Source: Actinobacteria bacterium HGW-Actinobacteria-1
GTDB lineage: Bacteria > Actinomycetota > Coriobacteriia > Anaerosomatales > Anaerosomataceae
Assembly (NCBI GenBank): GCA_002841355.1
Contig: PHFB01000002.1
Coordinates: forward strand, 141,816-205,815
Direction: 5' to 3'
Length of the DNA: 64,000 bases
Shown here: piece after piece, positions 15,652-24,306 of the stretch
How the letters are laid out: each line of letters begins with the position of its first letter
How positions within the stretch are numbered: position 1 is the stretch's first letter
The notes under the pieces: generated by a model
Database searches by the model: none
Seen by the model: only the letters and a program-made list of their open reading frames with translations
Told to the model about the DNA's origin: nothing
Program-made: the position numbers and the translations under genes

Positions 15652-16230
15652 ATGATTATTCCATTCGGAGAAGACCCCACGCAGATCCAGCGTGCGGTGG
15701 CGTTGCAGGAGCTGGAATCCTGCAACCCGGTGATCGCCAAGCACGGCCTGGTTCTCTCGGCAGAGGATACGCAGGCGCTCGTGAGGGGGCGGCGCGACGC
15801 GCTCAAGAGCGCCGGGCGCATCGAGTTCGGCGGCGGCGTAGTGAAGGACCTGGTGCTGTCGTTCGCGAGCTCGCCGTATGTGTCGCAGGAGACGTTTGTG
15901 GAGACCGTGCTCGACCTGCAGGAGCTCTTCTACGAGGTCAAGAACGAGTCGCTCGAGCAGATCACCGACGACGAGCTCATCGCGAAGATGCGCGCGCTTT
16001 TCGATGACGTCGCGAGCGGGGACCTGGGCTACCTGGAGGAGGCGCTGCTTGAGGGCCTGGCGCGGCACGTGCGCGAGGAGAGCCTAGGCGATCCGGACGC
16101 CGCAGACCCGGATGCCGATACCGCCGCCATGAACGCGGCGACGCTGGCGTACCACCGCTACAACGTCTCGGACTGGGTGGATGAGACGTACTCGCCCCCG
16201 TGGGAGGGCTCGAGTTGGCTCGACGAATAG
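15652..16230 (+). CDS. DUF6323-like protein
   Basis: A protein of 192 residues. The ATG at 15652 follows GAGGTGATG; a GTG 30 bp earlier is in frame. It is acidic, helical and soluble (GLVLSAEDTQALVRGRRDALKSAGRIEFGGG). It precedes a DUF6179-like gene by 10 bp, a pairing seen in anaerobic Gram-positive genomes. Function unknown. Confidence 0.65.
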   Translation: MIIPFGEDPTQIQRAVALQELESCNPVIAKHGLVLSAEDTQALVRGRRDALKSAGRIEFGGGVVKDLVLSFASSPYVSQETFVETVLDLQELFYEVKNESLEQITDDELIAKMRALFDDVASGDLGYLEEALLEGLARHVREESLGDPDAADPDADTAAMNAATLAYHRYNVSDWVDETYSPPWEGSSWLDE

Positions 16231-16240
16231 GAGGCGCCCG

Positions 16241-17152
16241 ATGACCGATGAGAACGCGGCCGCAGCGTCGCAGCTGTCGCGCGCGACGGGCGCGGACGAC
16301 CTCGCGACGGCCGCCGAGATCGACGCCTTCCAGCGCGCCTTCCTCCGGCTGCTCGAGCGGCGGAGCGCGATCTACACGATGGGCGACAGCACCTCGGTGC
16401 CCGCGCACACCGCGGCCGACATCCTGTTGTCGGTCTGCTTCGTCCTCGGCATCGATCCCGGGGATCCCGAGGTGCCGGAGCGGCTGCTGCACGTGAACCT
16501 GGAGGACGAGTTCCGCCGCCGGCTCGCGGAGGTCGAGCGCAAGGTGGCTCTTGCCGGCGAGCTCTGGCAGGCCGCCGTCGCGACGACGCCGCCGATTCCG
16601 AGCACCGCGCTGCGTGACACGCTCGCGGCCATCGGCGACTTCCCGCGCGCGTACGACTTCCGCTCCATGGCGCACGAGATCCCGGTGATGTTCGACTACC
16701 CGCTCTGCCATCCGGTGCCCGAGACGCTCCTCGGCGTGGAGTACATCAACGATTACCTGCGGCGCCTGCTCACCGAGTTCGACTTCCCAAGCCGCTACCC
16801 CGCCGAGGCGTGCGTGCGCGTGCTTTCGCGTAGCAGTCCGGACTTCGTCGACCTGCTCGTGAACCTCTACGAGCCGGTCGCCACGAACGCGATCGGTCGG
16901 GCGCTTCTCGGCGCGGATCCGACGTCGCTCGAGTTCGCCGAGGACGAGCGCGCCGAGCTCGTGCGGCTGCTGGGGCGGGCGAGTGCGCGCGAGCGGGAGC
17001 GCATGCTGCGCGAGGCCGTGCAGGCGACGTGCGACGCGCTCGGGATCGGGGATGCGGGCGCTCGCGAGTACCTCTCGGCACTGGCCGCCGAGCTGCCGCC
17101 GCGCATCGAGGTCGCGCTGAGTCCGGGGGAGCTACGCGGCGTGTTCGTGTAG
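16241..17152 (+). CDS. DUF6179-like protein
   Basis: A protein of 303 residues, ATG after TAGGAGGCG. It is helical and soluble, with no catalytic motif seen. It contains FDYPLCHPVPETLLGVEYINDYL, by which I associate it with DUF6179. It forms an operon with the DUF6323-like gene upstream and converges on the large surface-protein gene 30 bp away. Confidence 0.65.
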   Translation: MTDENAAAASQLSRATGADDLATAAEIDAFQRAFLRLLERRSAIYTMGDSTSVPAHTAADILLSVCFVLGIDPGDPEVPERLLHVNLEDEFRRRLAEVERKVALAGELWQAAVATTPPIPSTALRDTLAAIGDFPRAYDFRSMAHEIPVMFDYPLCHPVPETLLGVEYINDYLRRLLTEFDFPSRYPAEACVRVLSRSSPDFVDLLVNLYEPVATNAIGRALLGADPTSLEFAEDERAELVRLLGRASARERERMLREAVQATCDALGIGDAGAREYLSALAAELPPRIEVALSPGELRGVFV

Positions 17153-17182
17153 GGGCGCGCTAGGGAGTCGGGTTCTCTTGTC

Positions 17183-19519
17183 TCAGGGCACCAACTGCCT
17201 GCACTGCGTGATCACGTCATCGGAAACCACAACCGCACCTCCGAAGATGTAGATCTCGCGCAGCGCATCCGTGTGGTGGGTCAGGAAGCCGGCGGCGTTC
17301 GTATCCAGCGCGGTCTTCTTGGTGAGCAGCAGCACCCCTCGCTCGTACCCGCACGCTGCGCCTCCGGCAAGCGCGTCGGGGAAGTTGTCGCCGATTGCCA
17401 GCCCGACGAACTCGCCTGCCGTGAAGTCGGCGCCCATCGCCCACTCGGCCACAGCAGCAGCGGTCGCGTAGCGATCCGCTCCCTCGGCACGATCGATGTC
17501 AGTGACTTCCGGCGCGATTTCGTCGTAGACGTCCGCCGATACCGCGCTCGTGCTACCAGCGATCAGGGCGTTCTCGTAGTCGTACGCCACCAGGGCGCCC
17601 TTGACGGTGGCGGGCAGGCTTGTTGGCCGCGTCAGCAACACGGGTCCCGGTGCATCGCGGAGCGCCGCAAGCGGCGCGAGCGCGAGAGCGTCGGGGAAGG
17701 CGTCTCCGCGTGCGACCCAGCAGAACCGCGTCAGGTCATGGCCAAGAGACGATCCCACTGCTGCCATGTAGTCCGCCACGGCGCGCGAGGTCGCGTATCG
17801 GTCCGTGCCTGCGATGCGCGTCACGTCGATTCCCATGGCGATGAGCGCGGTCTCGACCTCGGGCCCCACGACGGTTGTCCCGCCGACGATGATCGCCTCG
17901 CGTATGTCTTGGCCCGTGAGGGCGTTCTTCACCGAGTCCGGTATGCCGTGAGTATCCGTGAGAAGCACAGGCGCATGGAACGCGCCCGCGAGTCCCGATG
18001 CACACAGGGCGTCAGGAAAGTTGCGCCCAGTCGCGATGATGGCGACCGGAGACTCGTTGTATCGGTCACCGATGGCGGCGACCGACGTGGAGTAGCGGTC
18101 GCTCCCGGCGAGCCGTCCGATCGTGGTTCCGTACTCGAAGTGGCCCATGTCTACCCGCGCCACCGTGTCGGAGTCGGGGCCGTCCTTGGGGCGGAGCAGA
18201 CTCTCGAAATCGCTGTTGAGCACCGAGTTCGGATTCCCCGCGTCGATACAGGGCGAGTCCAGGGCGAGCCGCGATATGTACGGGCTCACCTGCGTGAAGT
18301 GTGGATCCGTGCCCGTTAGATTGCCCATGCCGGTAAACGTCTCGTTCAGGTACGAGTACGTGATGGTGATATCGGTGAAGGCCGAGTTCGGTGGAACATC
18401 GTCGCCGCCGTTGTTGTTGAAGATCGACGACTCGACTGTGACGGGCTGATCGGCGTTGAGGTCGTAGATGTCGATCGCACCGGGCGAGGCACCGCCGGAG
18501 CCACGATTGCCCGTGAAGGTGCAGCCGTCGATGCGTGCCGACGCGTTGTAGGCCCGCACGCCGCCGCCGCGTCCGGTGCTGATGTTGTCCTCTATCCGGC
18601 AGTTCTCAAACGTCGTTGAGTACCCCGCCGAGTACAGCCAAACACCACCGCCCTGGTCTGCGGTATTTCCCGCCAGGCGGGTCTGCAAGATCTCCACCAT
18701 GCCGTCCGGGTTGATGACCGCGATCCCGCCCCCGTCTCCGTTAGGCGCATCCCCGTTCACGATTTCGCAGCGGTGTATCCGCGCGTGCGCTCCCGTTATC
18801 GCAATCGACCCGCCACCGTTGGTGCTCACTGCCGAGGCGCCGTTGTTGATGAAGAAGCAGCGGTAGATGTAGGGATTGGCTCCGCCCGACACATAGATCG
18901 CACCGCCGCTCTGGGCGGCCTCGTTCCCGTGGAAGGAGCTGTTGAAGATGAGCGGTCTGCAGAACGAGTACATGCCTTTATCGATATAGATCGCTCCGCC
19001 GTTTTGGGATACGCCGTTGTCGTAGAACTCGCAGGCGCTGATCACCGGGGCATCGGACTCCAGGGCGCCGATGATCTGGACCGCCCCACCCTCGATTCCG
19101 CCGCCACCGCGTATCTGAACGCCCTCAAGCCGCGTGTTGGCGTCCGCTCCCTGGATGAAGAAGACGGGGCCGCTCGGCCCTCCAACGCCCCAGATGACGG
19201 TGCGCCCAAGGCCGGCACCGATGATCTGCACTCCCGGCGGCACGTCGATCGTACTCGGCGGGTAGTAGGTGCCTGGTGCGATTCGAATGACGTCACCGTA
19301 GACGGTCGCGACGGTCATCGCCTTTTCGATGGTCGCATACGGATTCGCGAGCGTTCCTGTGCCGGTCACGTCGCTGCCGGTGGCAGCGTTCACGCGGATC
19401 GTCATCGGGTCCCGCATCGGTGAGGCCGAGGTGCCGATAGGCGTGAACGACACCAGCGTCAACGACAGTGCGAGACTGAGTCCGACTCGGCCACACGCCC
19501 GGATGATGCCACGGTGCAT
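17183..19519 (-). CDS. Secreted beta-helix protein with three cell-wall-binding repeats (CWB2)
   Basis: A protein of 778 residues. The ATG at 19519 follows AAGGGGGTGG and begins a signal peptide (RVGLSLALSLTLVSF, Ala-Ser-Ala-like site). Then comes a DUF1565/right-handed parallel beta-helix region with repeated GGAIYI, NNGGGI and ENNIS-like turns. The C-terminal third holds three CWB2 repeats (RLAGSDRYSTSVA, RIAGTDRYATSRA, RAEGADRYATAAA, each followed by FPDAL and GG), which anchor proteins to the Gram-positive wall. It is probably an adhesin or polysaccharide-binding surface protein. The upstream 250 bp hold divergent promoters. Confidence 0.88.
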   Translation of the reverse strand: MHRGIIRACGRVGLSLALSLTLVSFTPIGTSASPMRDPMTIRVNAATGSDVTGTGTLANPYATIEKAMTVATVYGDVIRIAPGTYYPPSTIDVPPGVQIIGAGLGRTVIWGVGGPSGPVFFIQGADANTRLEGVQIRGGGGIEGGAVQIIGALESDAPVISACEFYDNGVSQNGGAIYIDKGMYSFCRPLIFNSSFHGNEAAQSGGAIYVSGGANPYIYRCFFINNGASAVSTNGGGSIAITGAHARIHRCEIVNGDAPNGDGGGIAVINPDGMVEILQTRLAGNTADQGGGVWLYSAGYSTTFENCRIEDNISTGRGGGVRAYNASARIDGCTFTGNRGSGGASPGAIDIYDLNADQPVTVESSIFNNNGGDDVPPNSAFTDITITYSYLNETFTGMGNLTGTDPHFTQVSPYISRLALDSPCIDAGNPNSVLNSDFESLLRPKDGPDSDTVARVDMGHFEYGTTIGRLAGSDRYSTSVAAIGDRYNESPVAIIATGRNFPDALCASGLAGAFHAPVLLTDTHGIPDSVKNALTGQDIREAIIVGGTTVVGPEVETALIAMGIDVTRIAGTDRYATSRAVADYMAAVGSSLGHDLTRFCWVARGDAFPDALALAPLAALRDAPGPVLLTRPTSLPATVKGALVAYDYENALIAGSTSAVSADVYDEIAPEVTDIDRAEGADRYATAAAVAEWAMGADFTAGEFVGLAIGDNFPDALAGGAACGYERGVLLLTKKTALDTNAAGFLTHHTDALREIYIFGGAVVVSDDVITQCRQLVP

Positions 19520-19709
19520 GATGCCACCCCCTTGTTGCTGCGATCCGCCCGATGCTGCGCTTGCGGCGCGCAAAGCTGGCTCCCCTGACGTCATTTCCTT
19601 TCCCCGGCTTTCGGGCGCTGAATCCCTCGGAAACACCCTCGGGTCGGGAAGGGGCCTAACTGATTCGCGTGCGAGAATCAACGCAGAATTGAAATAGTTA
19701 AGTCAGCGC

Positions 19710-19738
19710 TTGACTTTCTCAATTCATGGTCGTACGAT
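19710..19738 (+). promoter_or_regulatory. Promoter of the DUF2089 operon
   Basis: TTGACT (19710-19715) and TACGAT (19733-19738) are separated by 17 bp and lie 32 bp before the start codon. Confidence 0.65.
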
Positions 19739-19770
19739 ACCTCCGAAAGCACTACGTGGAGGTGAACGCT

Positions 19771-20145
19771 ATGAGCAATGAATGGCATGAGTTGACGGAC
19801 CTCACGGGAGATCGACCCTTCGTCATCACGCGGGTTCGGCTCGACAAGAGCGGCGTGGCGATCGAAGGCGAGTTCGAGGTTCCGCCGCTTGCCCGCCTGA
19901 CGTACGAAGACCAGGTGTTCGTGAGCGAGTTCGTGCGCAGCCACGGCTCGATCAAGGACATGGAGAAGGCGTTCGGCGTCAGCTACCCAACCATCAAGAA
20001 CCGGCTGAACCGCATCGCCGGCCAGTTGAGCCCGGTGCAGGTCGTCGTGCAGGCACCGGTGCCAGCCACCGACGAAGATCCGCTCGGCATGCTCGAGCGC
20101 GGAGAGATCTCGGCCGCAGAAGCTGCGGAGAGGTTGAAGCGCTGA
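19771..20145 (+). CDS. DUF2089-family helix-turn-helix protein with SHOCT-like tail
   Basis: A protein of 124 residues, ATG after GTGGAGGTG. It has a helix-turn-helix (FVRSHGSIKDMEKAFGVSYPTIKNRLNRI) as in DUF2089 but without the usual N-terminal zinc ribbon. The tail (DPLGMLERGEISAAEAAERL) resembles the SHOCT-like/YvlB N-terminal motif, which recurs in the third gene of the operon. It is probably the transcription regulator of this small envelope operon. Confidence 0.7.
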   Translation: MSNEWHELTDLTGDRPFVITRVRLDKSGVAIEGEFEVPPLARLTYEDQVFVSEFVRSHGSIKDMEKAFGVSYPTIKNRLNRIAGQLSPVQVVVQAPVPATDEDPLGMLERGEISAAEAAERLKR

Positions 20146-20426
20146 TGTTCCCGCCGATGCTCCTCTACCTGCGCATCGCTGCGCCGGACCGCTCTCGAGG
20201 CGGGATATGGCTGCCGCTCTTACTCGTGTGGCTGCTCCTGCTCCCGCTTGTGGTGCTGGTGCTGGTGCTCGCGCTTGTGGCCGACATCGTGCTCTTCGTT
20301 CTCGGCCAGAAGTATCACTACTACACGCTGCTCCTGCTGCGCGCCTTCGGGCTGCTCGGCGCAACGCGGGGGATGATCGTGCACATCACATCGGACAAGA
20401 CCAACGTTGATATGGAACTCGTGTAA
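20145..20426 (+). CDS. Small membrane protein
   Basis: A protein of 93 residues overlapping the preceding stop by 1 bp (TGATG). One long Leu/Val-rich hydrophobic span (residues about 22-55) is followed by a basic hinge and a short soluble tail (GMIVHITSDKTNVDMELV). Translationally coupled to the DUF2089 gene. Unknown function, probably envelope-stress related. Confidence 0.65.
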   Translation: MFPPMLLYLRIAAPDRSRGGIWLPLLLVWLLLLPLVVLVLVLALVADIVLFVLGQKYHYYTLLLLRAFGLLGATRGMIVHITSDKTNVDMELV

Positions 20427-20441
20427 GGAAAGGTGAGAACC

Positions 20442-20881
20442 ATGAGTGAAGACCGTGCCCGCATCCTGAACATGCTGGCGGAAGGCAAGATCAATGCCGA
20501 GGAGGCCGAGCGGCTGCGCTCGATGCGCGCACCACGGCACCGGCGGCGACAGTCCCGGGGCTCTCGGCGATCAAGGGCGATCCCGCTCCGCTGATCAACG
20601 CGTTGCCGAAGTTCCTGCACGTGAAGGTCGACGGCGACGAGGGCGAGAAGGTCGACGTGAAGATCCCGCTGGCGCTTGTGCGCTCGGGGCTGAAGCTGAC
20701 GTCGCTCATCCCGCCGCAGGCGATGGAGCAGCTGAACTCGCAGATGGCCGAGAGTGGCATGTCGATCGACTTCAACAACTTCAAGCCGGAGGACATCGAC
20801 GAGCTCATCGAGGCGCTACGCGAGATGGAGATCAACGTCGACGGCTCCAAGGGCGAGAAGGTGCGTGTCTACGCGGAGTAG
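20442..20881 (+). pseudogene. SHOCT-like/YvlB-type protein gene with a frameshift
   Basis: The ATG follows AAGGAAAGGTGAG. The first 25 residues (EDRARILNMLAEGKINAEEAERL) are the SHOCT-like motif. Then the frame runs into a Arg-rich stretch and stops near 20592. A second frame, open from about 20522, continues the expected protein (ARTTAPAATVPGLSAIKGDP ... LPKFLHVKVDGDEGEKVDVKIP ... GEKVRVYAE). Removing two bases at about 20514-20520 (CTGCGCTCGAT to CTGCTCGAT) restores one 144-residue protein. Either a true recent lesion, a slippage or a sequencing error. A terminator follows. Confidence 0.7.
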
Positions 20882-20905
20882 CACGCAGGGAGCACGACAA
20901 TTCGA

Positions 20906-20935
20906 CGGGCCGAGCGAACTGCTCGGCCCGTCTTT
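20906..20935 (+). terminator. Rho-independent terminator
   Basis: CGGGCCGAGC and GCTCGGCCCG form a perfect 10-bp stem with a 5-base loop, followed by TCTTT. Confidence 0.85.
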
Positions 20936-20966
20936 GCGTGTGCAGAAAGTCGCGAAAAGAATGTTG

Positions 20967-21010
20967 TTGACACACCAGAACATCACGTGTCAGAATGTGC
21001 TGACACGTGA
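20967..21010 (+). promoter_or_regulatory. Promoter and ArsR operator palindrome
   Basis: A TTGACA -35 box (20967-20972) is followed after 18 bp by CAGAAT (20991-20996). The perfect inverted repeat TCACGTGTCAG-N6-CTGACACGTGA (20983-21010) covers the -10 box and ends just before the ribosome site, an autorepression layout. Confidence 0.75.
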
Positions 21011-21019
21011 GGAGGAATT

Positions 21020-21355
21020 ATGACGGACGACCGAACAGGCGATCAGTTGCTCCAGATGCTGAGCGCCCTCGCGAACCCTCATCGTCTGCGGATCCTCTCT
21101 GCACTGAGAGACCGCGAGAGCTACGTCAGTGAGTTGGCGCGGGAACTTGGCATCGGGCGGCCGCTGCTGCACATGCATCTGCAAGTACTGGAAAAGGCGG
21201 GGCTCGTGGTCGGACGCCACGAGATCTCTGAGGATGGAAAAGCGCTTCGCTTCTTCACGGTGACGGAATTCGATGAGCATCTGACGCCAGAGCGCATCAG
21301 TGCTGCGACGAAGACCCTCACTGCCGAGAGCGAGACACAAGGGAGGAGCAAGTAA
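21020..21355 (+). CDS. ArsR-family transcriptional regulator
   Basis: A protein of 111 residues, ATG after GAGGAGGAA. The winged helix is clear (LLQMLSALANPHRLRILSAL, then YVSELARELGIGRPLLHMHLQVLEKAGLV). It lacks the ELCVCDL metal site of classical ArsR, so it likely responds to another signal. It overlaps the next gene by 1 bp and probably controls the following small membrane proteins through the palindrome. Confidence 0.85.
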   Translation: MTDDRTGDQLLQMLSALANPHRLRILSALRDRESYVSELARELGIGRPLLHMHLQVLEKAGLVVGRHEISEDGKALRFFTVTEFDEHLTPERISAATKTLTAESETQGRSK

Positions 21356-21624
21356 TGGAATGGTTCAGTGGATATCTGGGGTTCGCTGTCGTGATCGTAG
21401 TGTTCTTCGTCGTCGCCTCGGCGGGTATGCCGTCGCATCGTCGGCACCAGATCAAGATGGCCGAGATCAAGGCTAGCAGCGGCGAGCAGTTCGAGGCGCT
21501 CAACGCCGAGTACAACAAACTCGCGCAGGAGACGCGCGAGGCGCAGGCCACCATGCAGGCCGACATCGCGGCGATCCGCGCGTCGGTCGAGTCGATAGAG
21601 AAGATGATGAGAGATGTCGGATAA
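21355..21624 (+). CDS. Small membrane protein with coiled coil
   Basis: A protein of 89 residues. It has one N-terminal membrane helix (LGFAVVIVVFFVVASAG), then a soluble coiled-coil (EQFEALNAEYNKLAQETREAQ ... VESIEKMMRDVG). Coupled to the ArsR gene (TAATG). This layout resembles small proteins co-expressed with PspC/ArsR-like regulators, but no function is known. Confidence 0.7.
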   Translation: MEWFSGYLGFAVVIVVFFVVASAGMPSHRRHQIKMAEIKASSGEQFEALNAEYNKLAQETREAQATMQADIAAIRASVESIEKMMRDVG

Positions 21625-21669
21625 GAGACTGGCCACAGCGATGCGCGGACGCAGCTTGGGGGCCGTGTG

Positions 21670-21843
21670 ATGGACAGCCCATTCTTCGTCCCAATCGCGA
21701 CCATGCTCGGCGGACTCGGTACGTGGGTCGCGTACCTGATCGCTCGCGCGGCCAGCGCGACGGTTAAGGCCTGGCCCGCGCAGGTCTCGGCGGGTGCTGC
21801 CCTCGTGGCCGGCGGACTGATCGCCTTCTCGGCCTACGCTTGA
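21670..21843 (+). CDS. Small hydrophobic protein (57 residues)
   Basis: ATG at 21670 overlaps the stop of an 18-codon reading frame (21614-21670), suggesting re-initiation. Two membrane helices are predicted by eye (FVPIATMLGGLGTWVAYLIA and VSAGAALVAGGLIAFSAYA). Member of the ArsR operon. Confidence 0.5.
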   Translation: MDSPFFVPIATMLGGLGTWVAYLIARAASATVKAWPAQVSAGAALVAGGLIAFSAYA

Positions 21844-21864
21844 TTCAAGGCTGAAGGACCGGCC

Positions 21865-22005
21865 GTGGGCCAGGTCGTTCGGTTCGTGCTCCTGCTTGTT
21901 CTGTCGGCGCTCGCCTACTGGAAGGTCGGGACTCCGGCCGCGCTCGTACTGCTCGTTGCCGCGGTCGTTCCGGGAATCCTCGGCGTCATAGCGTTTATGG
22001 GGTAG
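21865..22005 (+). CDS. Small hydrophobic protein (46 residues)
   Basis: GTG after GAAGGA. Nearly all hydrophobic (VVRFVLLLVLSALAYWKVG, then PAALVLLVAAVVPGILGVIAF), two membrane helices. Last gene before the hairpin at 22005-22021. Confidence 0.5.
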   Translation: MGQVVRFVLLLVLSALAYWKVGTPAALVLLVAAVVPGILGVIAFMG

Positions 22006-22021
22006 CGGGCTGTCGGCCCGC
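22005..22021 (+). terminator. Hairpin between the ArsR operon and DUF4386 gene
   Basis: GCGGGC and GCCCGC form a 6-bp stem with a TGTCG loop, followed by TTGAAG. Weak. Confidence 0.4.
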
Positions 22022-22042
22022 TTGAAGAGGGAAGTGACTGGC

Positions 22043-22753
22043 ATGTCTTCGAAGATCACCGATCGCCTGGCGCGCAGCACCGTAGCCAGGATCACGGGCG
22101 GGCTCTACATCGCCTACATCCTGGGGATGATTCTCGCCGATGTGCTCGGCCACATCGGCCGGGGCACCGTGGAGCAGGTGTACCAGGCGATCGTCACGAA
22201 CCCCGCGTCGTTCCGGGCCGGGCTTGTCGTGAACTTGTTCTCGGCGTTGCTGTTCCTCCTGGTCGCGTGGGGGCTCTACGTTCTGCTGCGTCCGGTCGAC
22301 AAGAACCTGGCGTTGCTCTTCCTGCTGCTCAACGCCGTGGGCGTGGCCATACACTGCGTGAGCTCGTTCCCGCTCATCTCGGCGCTCTTGCAGGGCGACG
22401 CGGTCAGCGGCATGCAGGGCTTCTCGGCGGCACAGCTTGAGGGTATGGCGCACCTGTCGATCAACACGTACAAGACGGGCTTCGTCACGGCACAACTGTT
22501 CTTCAGCACGTGGCTCTTCCCGCTTGGGTATCTGGTGTACAAGTCGAAGTTCCTGCCGAAGTTCCTGGGCGTGCTGCTCATGCTCGACGGAGTCGGCTGT
22601 ATGATCTGGTTCTTGCAGGGCATACTTGCGCCAGACTTGCGAGCAATCACGTACCCCGGGCTTGCGGTCAGCTTCCTTGCCGAGGTCGGGTTGGCGATCT
22701 GGCTGCTTGTCATGGGCGTGAAGGCCAAGGGCACCAAGAAAGCGAGCGTCTGA
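22043..22753 (+). CDS. DUF4386-family membrane protein
   Basis: A protein of 236 residues; the ATG at 22043 follows AGAGGGAAG. Six hydrophobic helices and the family marks ITGGLYIAYILGMI, LFSALLFLLVAWGLYVLLRPVD and WLFPLGYLVYKSKFLPKFLGVLL are visible. Role unknown. It is coupled to the asparaginase gene by a 1-bp overlap. Confidence 0.8.
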   Translation: MSSKITDRLARSTVARITGGLYIAYILGMILADVLGHIGRGTVEQVYQAIVTNPASFRAGLVVNLFSALLFLLVAWGLYVLLRPVDKNLALLFLLLNAVGVAIHCVSSFPLISALLQGDAVSGMQGFSAAQLEGMAHLSINTYKTGFVTAQLFFSTWLFPLGYLVYKSKFLPKFLGVLLMLDGVGCMIWFLQGILAPDLRAITYPGLAVSFLAEVGLAIWLLVMGVKAKGTKKASV

Positions 22754-23760
22754 TGAGCGACAGCGTGCTCGTGCTGCATACGGGCGGGACGATCGGGATG
22801 GTCGTCACGCCCGAGGGCGACGCGCCCGCCGCCGAGGCGCTCGCGCCGCACCTCTCGGCCATTGTGGAGGCATCGTGCGGGGAGCTGCCGCCGATCGCAT
22901 TTTGCGAGCTCGACCGGCTGATCGATTCCTCGAATGCGACGCCGGAAACGTGGTGCACGATCGCGAGCATGCTCTACGACCGCCGAGACGAGCACGCCGG
23001 TTTCGTGGTGCTGCACGGCACCGACACGATGGCGTACACCGCCTCGGCACTCTCGTTCCTGCTGCCGGCGTTCGGCAAGCCGGTGGTCGTGACCGGCTCG
23101 CAGATCCCGATCTCCCGCGCGCGCAGCGATGGGCGTCAGAACCTGGTGGCGGCGCTACAGGTGGCAGCGATGCCGGAGCTTGCCGAGGTGAGCCTGCTCT
23201 TTGGCGAGGTACTGCTGCGCGGTAACCGCGCCATGAAGGTCGACGCTTCCGGCTTCGACGCATTCGACTCGCCGAGATTCCCGCCGCTCGCGGAGATCGG
23301 CGTCGAGATCGCGGTGAACCGCTCGGTCGTGCGCGCGCCCGCAGGTGAGCCCGGGCTGCTCGCCGGGCGACTCGGGCAGGTCGCCGCGGTGCGGCTGTTC
23401 CCGGGCTTCTCGGCATCGATTCTGGCGAACATCTGCCGGCCGCCACTGCAGGGACTCATCATCGAGGCGTACGGTGCCGGCAACGGCCCCGCAGACGACC
23501 GCGAGTTCCTCTCGGCGATCGAGCGTGCGGTGGCGCAGGGCATCGTGGTGGTCGTGGTGACGCAGTGCCTGCGCGGAGCCGTGCGCCCTGGCGCCTATGC
23601 GACCGGCTCGGCGCTCATGCGCGCGGGAGCGGTGCCGGGCTTCGACATGACCACCGAGGCGGCGCTCACGAAGCTCGCGGTGCTGCTCGGCAGAGGGCTC
23701 GATACGGCGACCGTCGCCGGGCTCATGCAGGAGGACCTCGCGGGCGAGCTAACGCGGTAG
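22753..23760 (+). CDS. ansA: L-asparaginase (type I)
   Basis: A protein of 335 residues; the ATG overlaps the previous stop (TGATG). Catalytic threonines are seen in VLHTGGTIGMV (TGGTI) and VVLHGTDTMAYTASALSF (HGTDT), with GSQIPISRARSDGRQNL as the further family block. It hydrolyses asparagine to aspartate and ammonia. No signal peptide, so cytoplasmic. Confidence 0.88.
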   Translation: MSDSVLVLHTGGTIGMVVTPEGDAPAAEALAPHLSAIVEASCGELPPIAFCELDRLIDSSNATPETWCTIASMLYDRRDEHAGFVVLHGTDTMAYTASALSFLLPAFGKPVVVTGSQIPISRARSDGRQNLVAALQVAAMPELAEVSLLFGEVLLRGNRAMKVDASGFDAFDSPRFPPLAEIGVEIAVNRSVVRAPAGEPGLLAGRLGQVAAVRLFPGFSASILANICRPPLQGLIIEAYGAGNGPADDREFLSAIERAVAQGIVVVVVTQCLRGAVRPGAYATGSALMRAGAVPGFDMTTEAALTKLAVLLGRGLDTATVAGLMQEDLAGELTR

Positions 23761-23856
23761 GGGCAGCCTGCGATCCGCGGAATCATCAGCACCGCTGCAT
23801 GCGAACTTGCGGTATGGTCAGTGCTTCAATCCGCGCACCCCAAGGAGCGACCGCGA

Positions 23857-24288
23857 GTGACTGACGACACGAACCTGGACGTTGCGGCCGCCCGCGCTGC
23901 CCTTGGGCGCTGCGAGCCCGACCCGGTGCTGGCCGAGCGCGGGATCCCGCTTCCGAGCCGAAGCCAGGCCGCGTGGACGCTGCTGGAGCTCTACATCGGC
24001 GATATCGCATCCGGGAAGCGTGCGCCCGAGGAAGGCATGCGCCTCATCGGCGACGAGGTGATCCGGCCGGCCGGGATGGCGTACAGCACGTACAAGGCGC
24101 CCGGCGAGTCGCACGACATCGGCGCGCTGCTCGCGCTTGAGGACGAGTACGACGACATCCGCCGCCACGAGCTGCGCGCTGGAAGCGCTGACCGGCGTCG
24201 TCCGGGAGTCGACGCGCGGGTAGTGCAGGAAGCCCGTGAGTGGATGGAGCGCAACAGCGGCCGAGGTGGCGCCCCGAAGCTCTTCTGA
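23857..24288 (+). CDS. Hypothetical soluble protein
   Basis: A protein of 143 residues from GTG, with AAGGAG 9 bp upstream. Helical and acidic, no recognised motif. An internal segment (WTLLELYIGDIASGKRAPEEGMRLIGDEV) may be a helical pair. Converges with the DUF1295 gene. Confidence 0.6.
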   Translation: MTDDTNLDVAAARAALGRCEPDPVLAERGIPLPSRSQAAWTLLELYIGDIASGKRAPEEGMRLIGDEVIRPAGMAYSTYKAPGESHDIGALLALEDEYDDIRRHELRAGSADRRRPGVDARVVQEAREWMERNSGRGGAPKLF

Positions 24289-24306
24289 GCGCCGACGGGC
24301 CGCTCG

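Noticed and set aside
17273-18319. Plus-strand frame of 348 codons opposite the beta-helix surface protein
   Set aside because: Arg/Gly/His-rich shadow of CWB2 repeats; no motif and no ribosome site.
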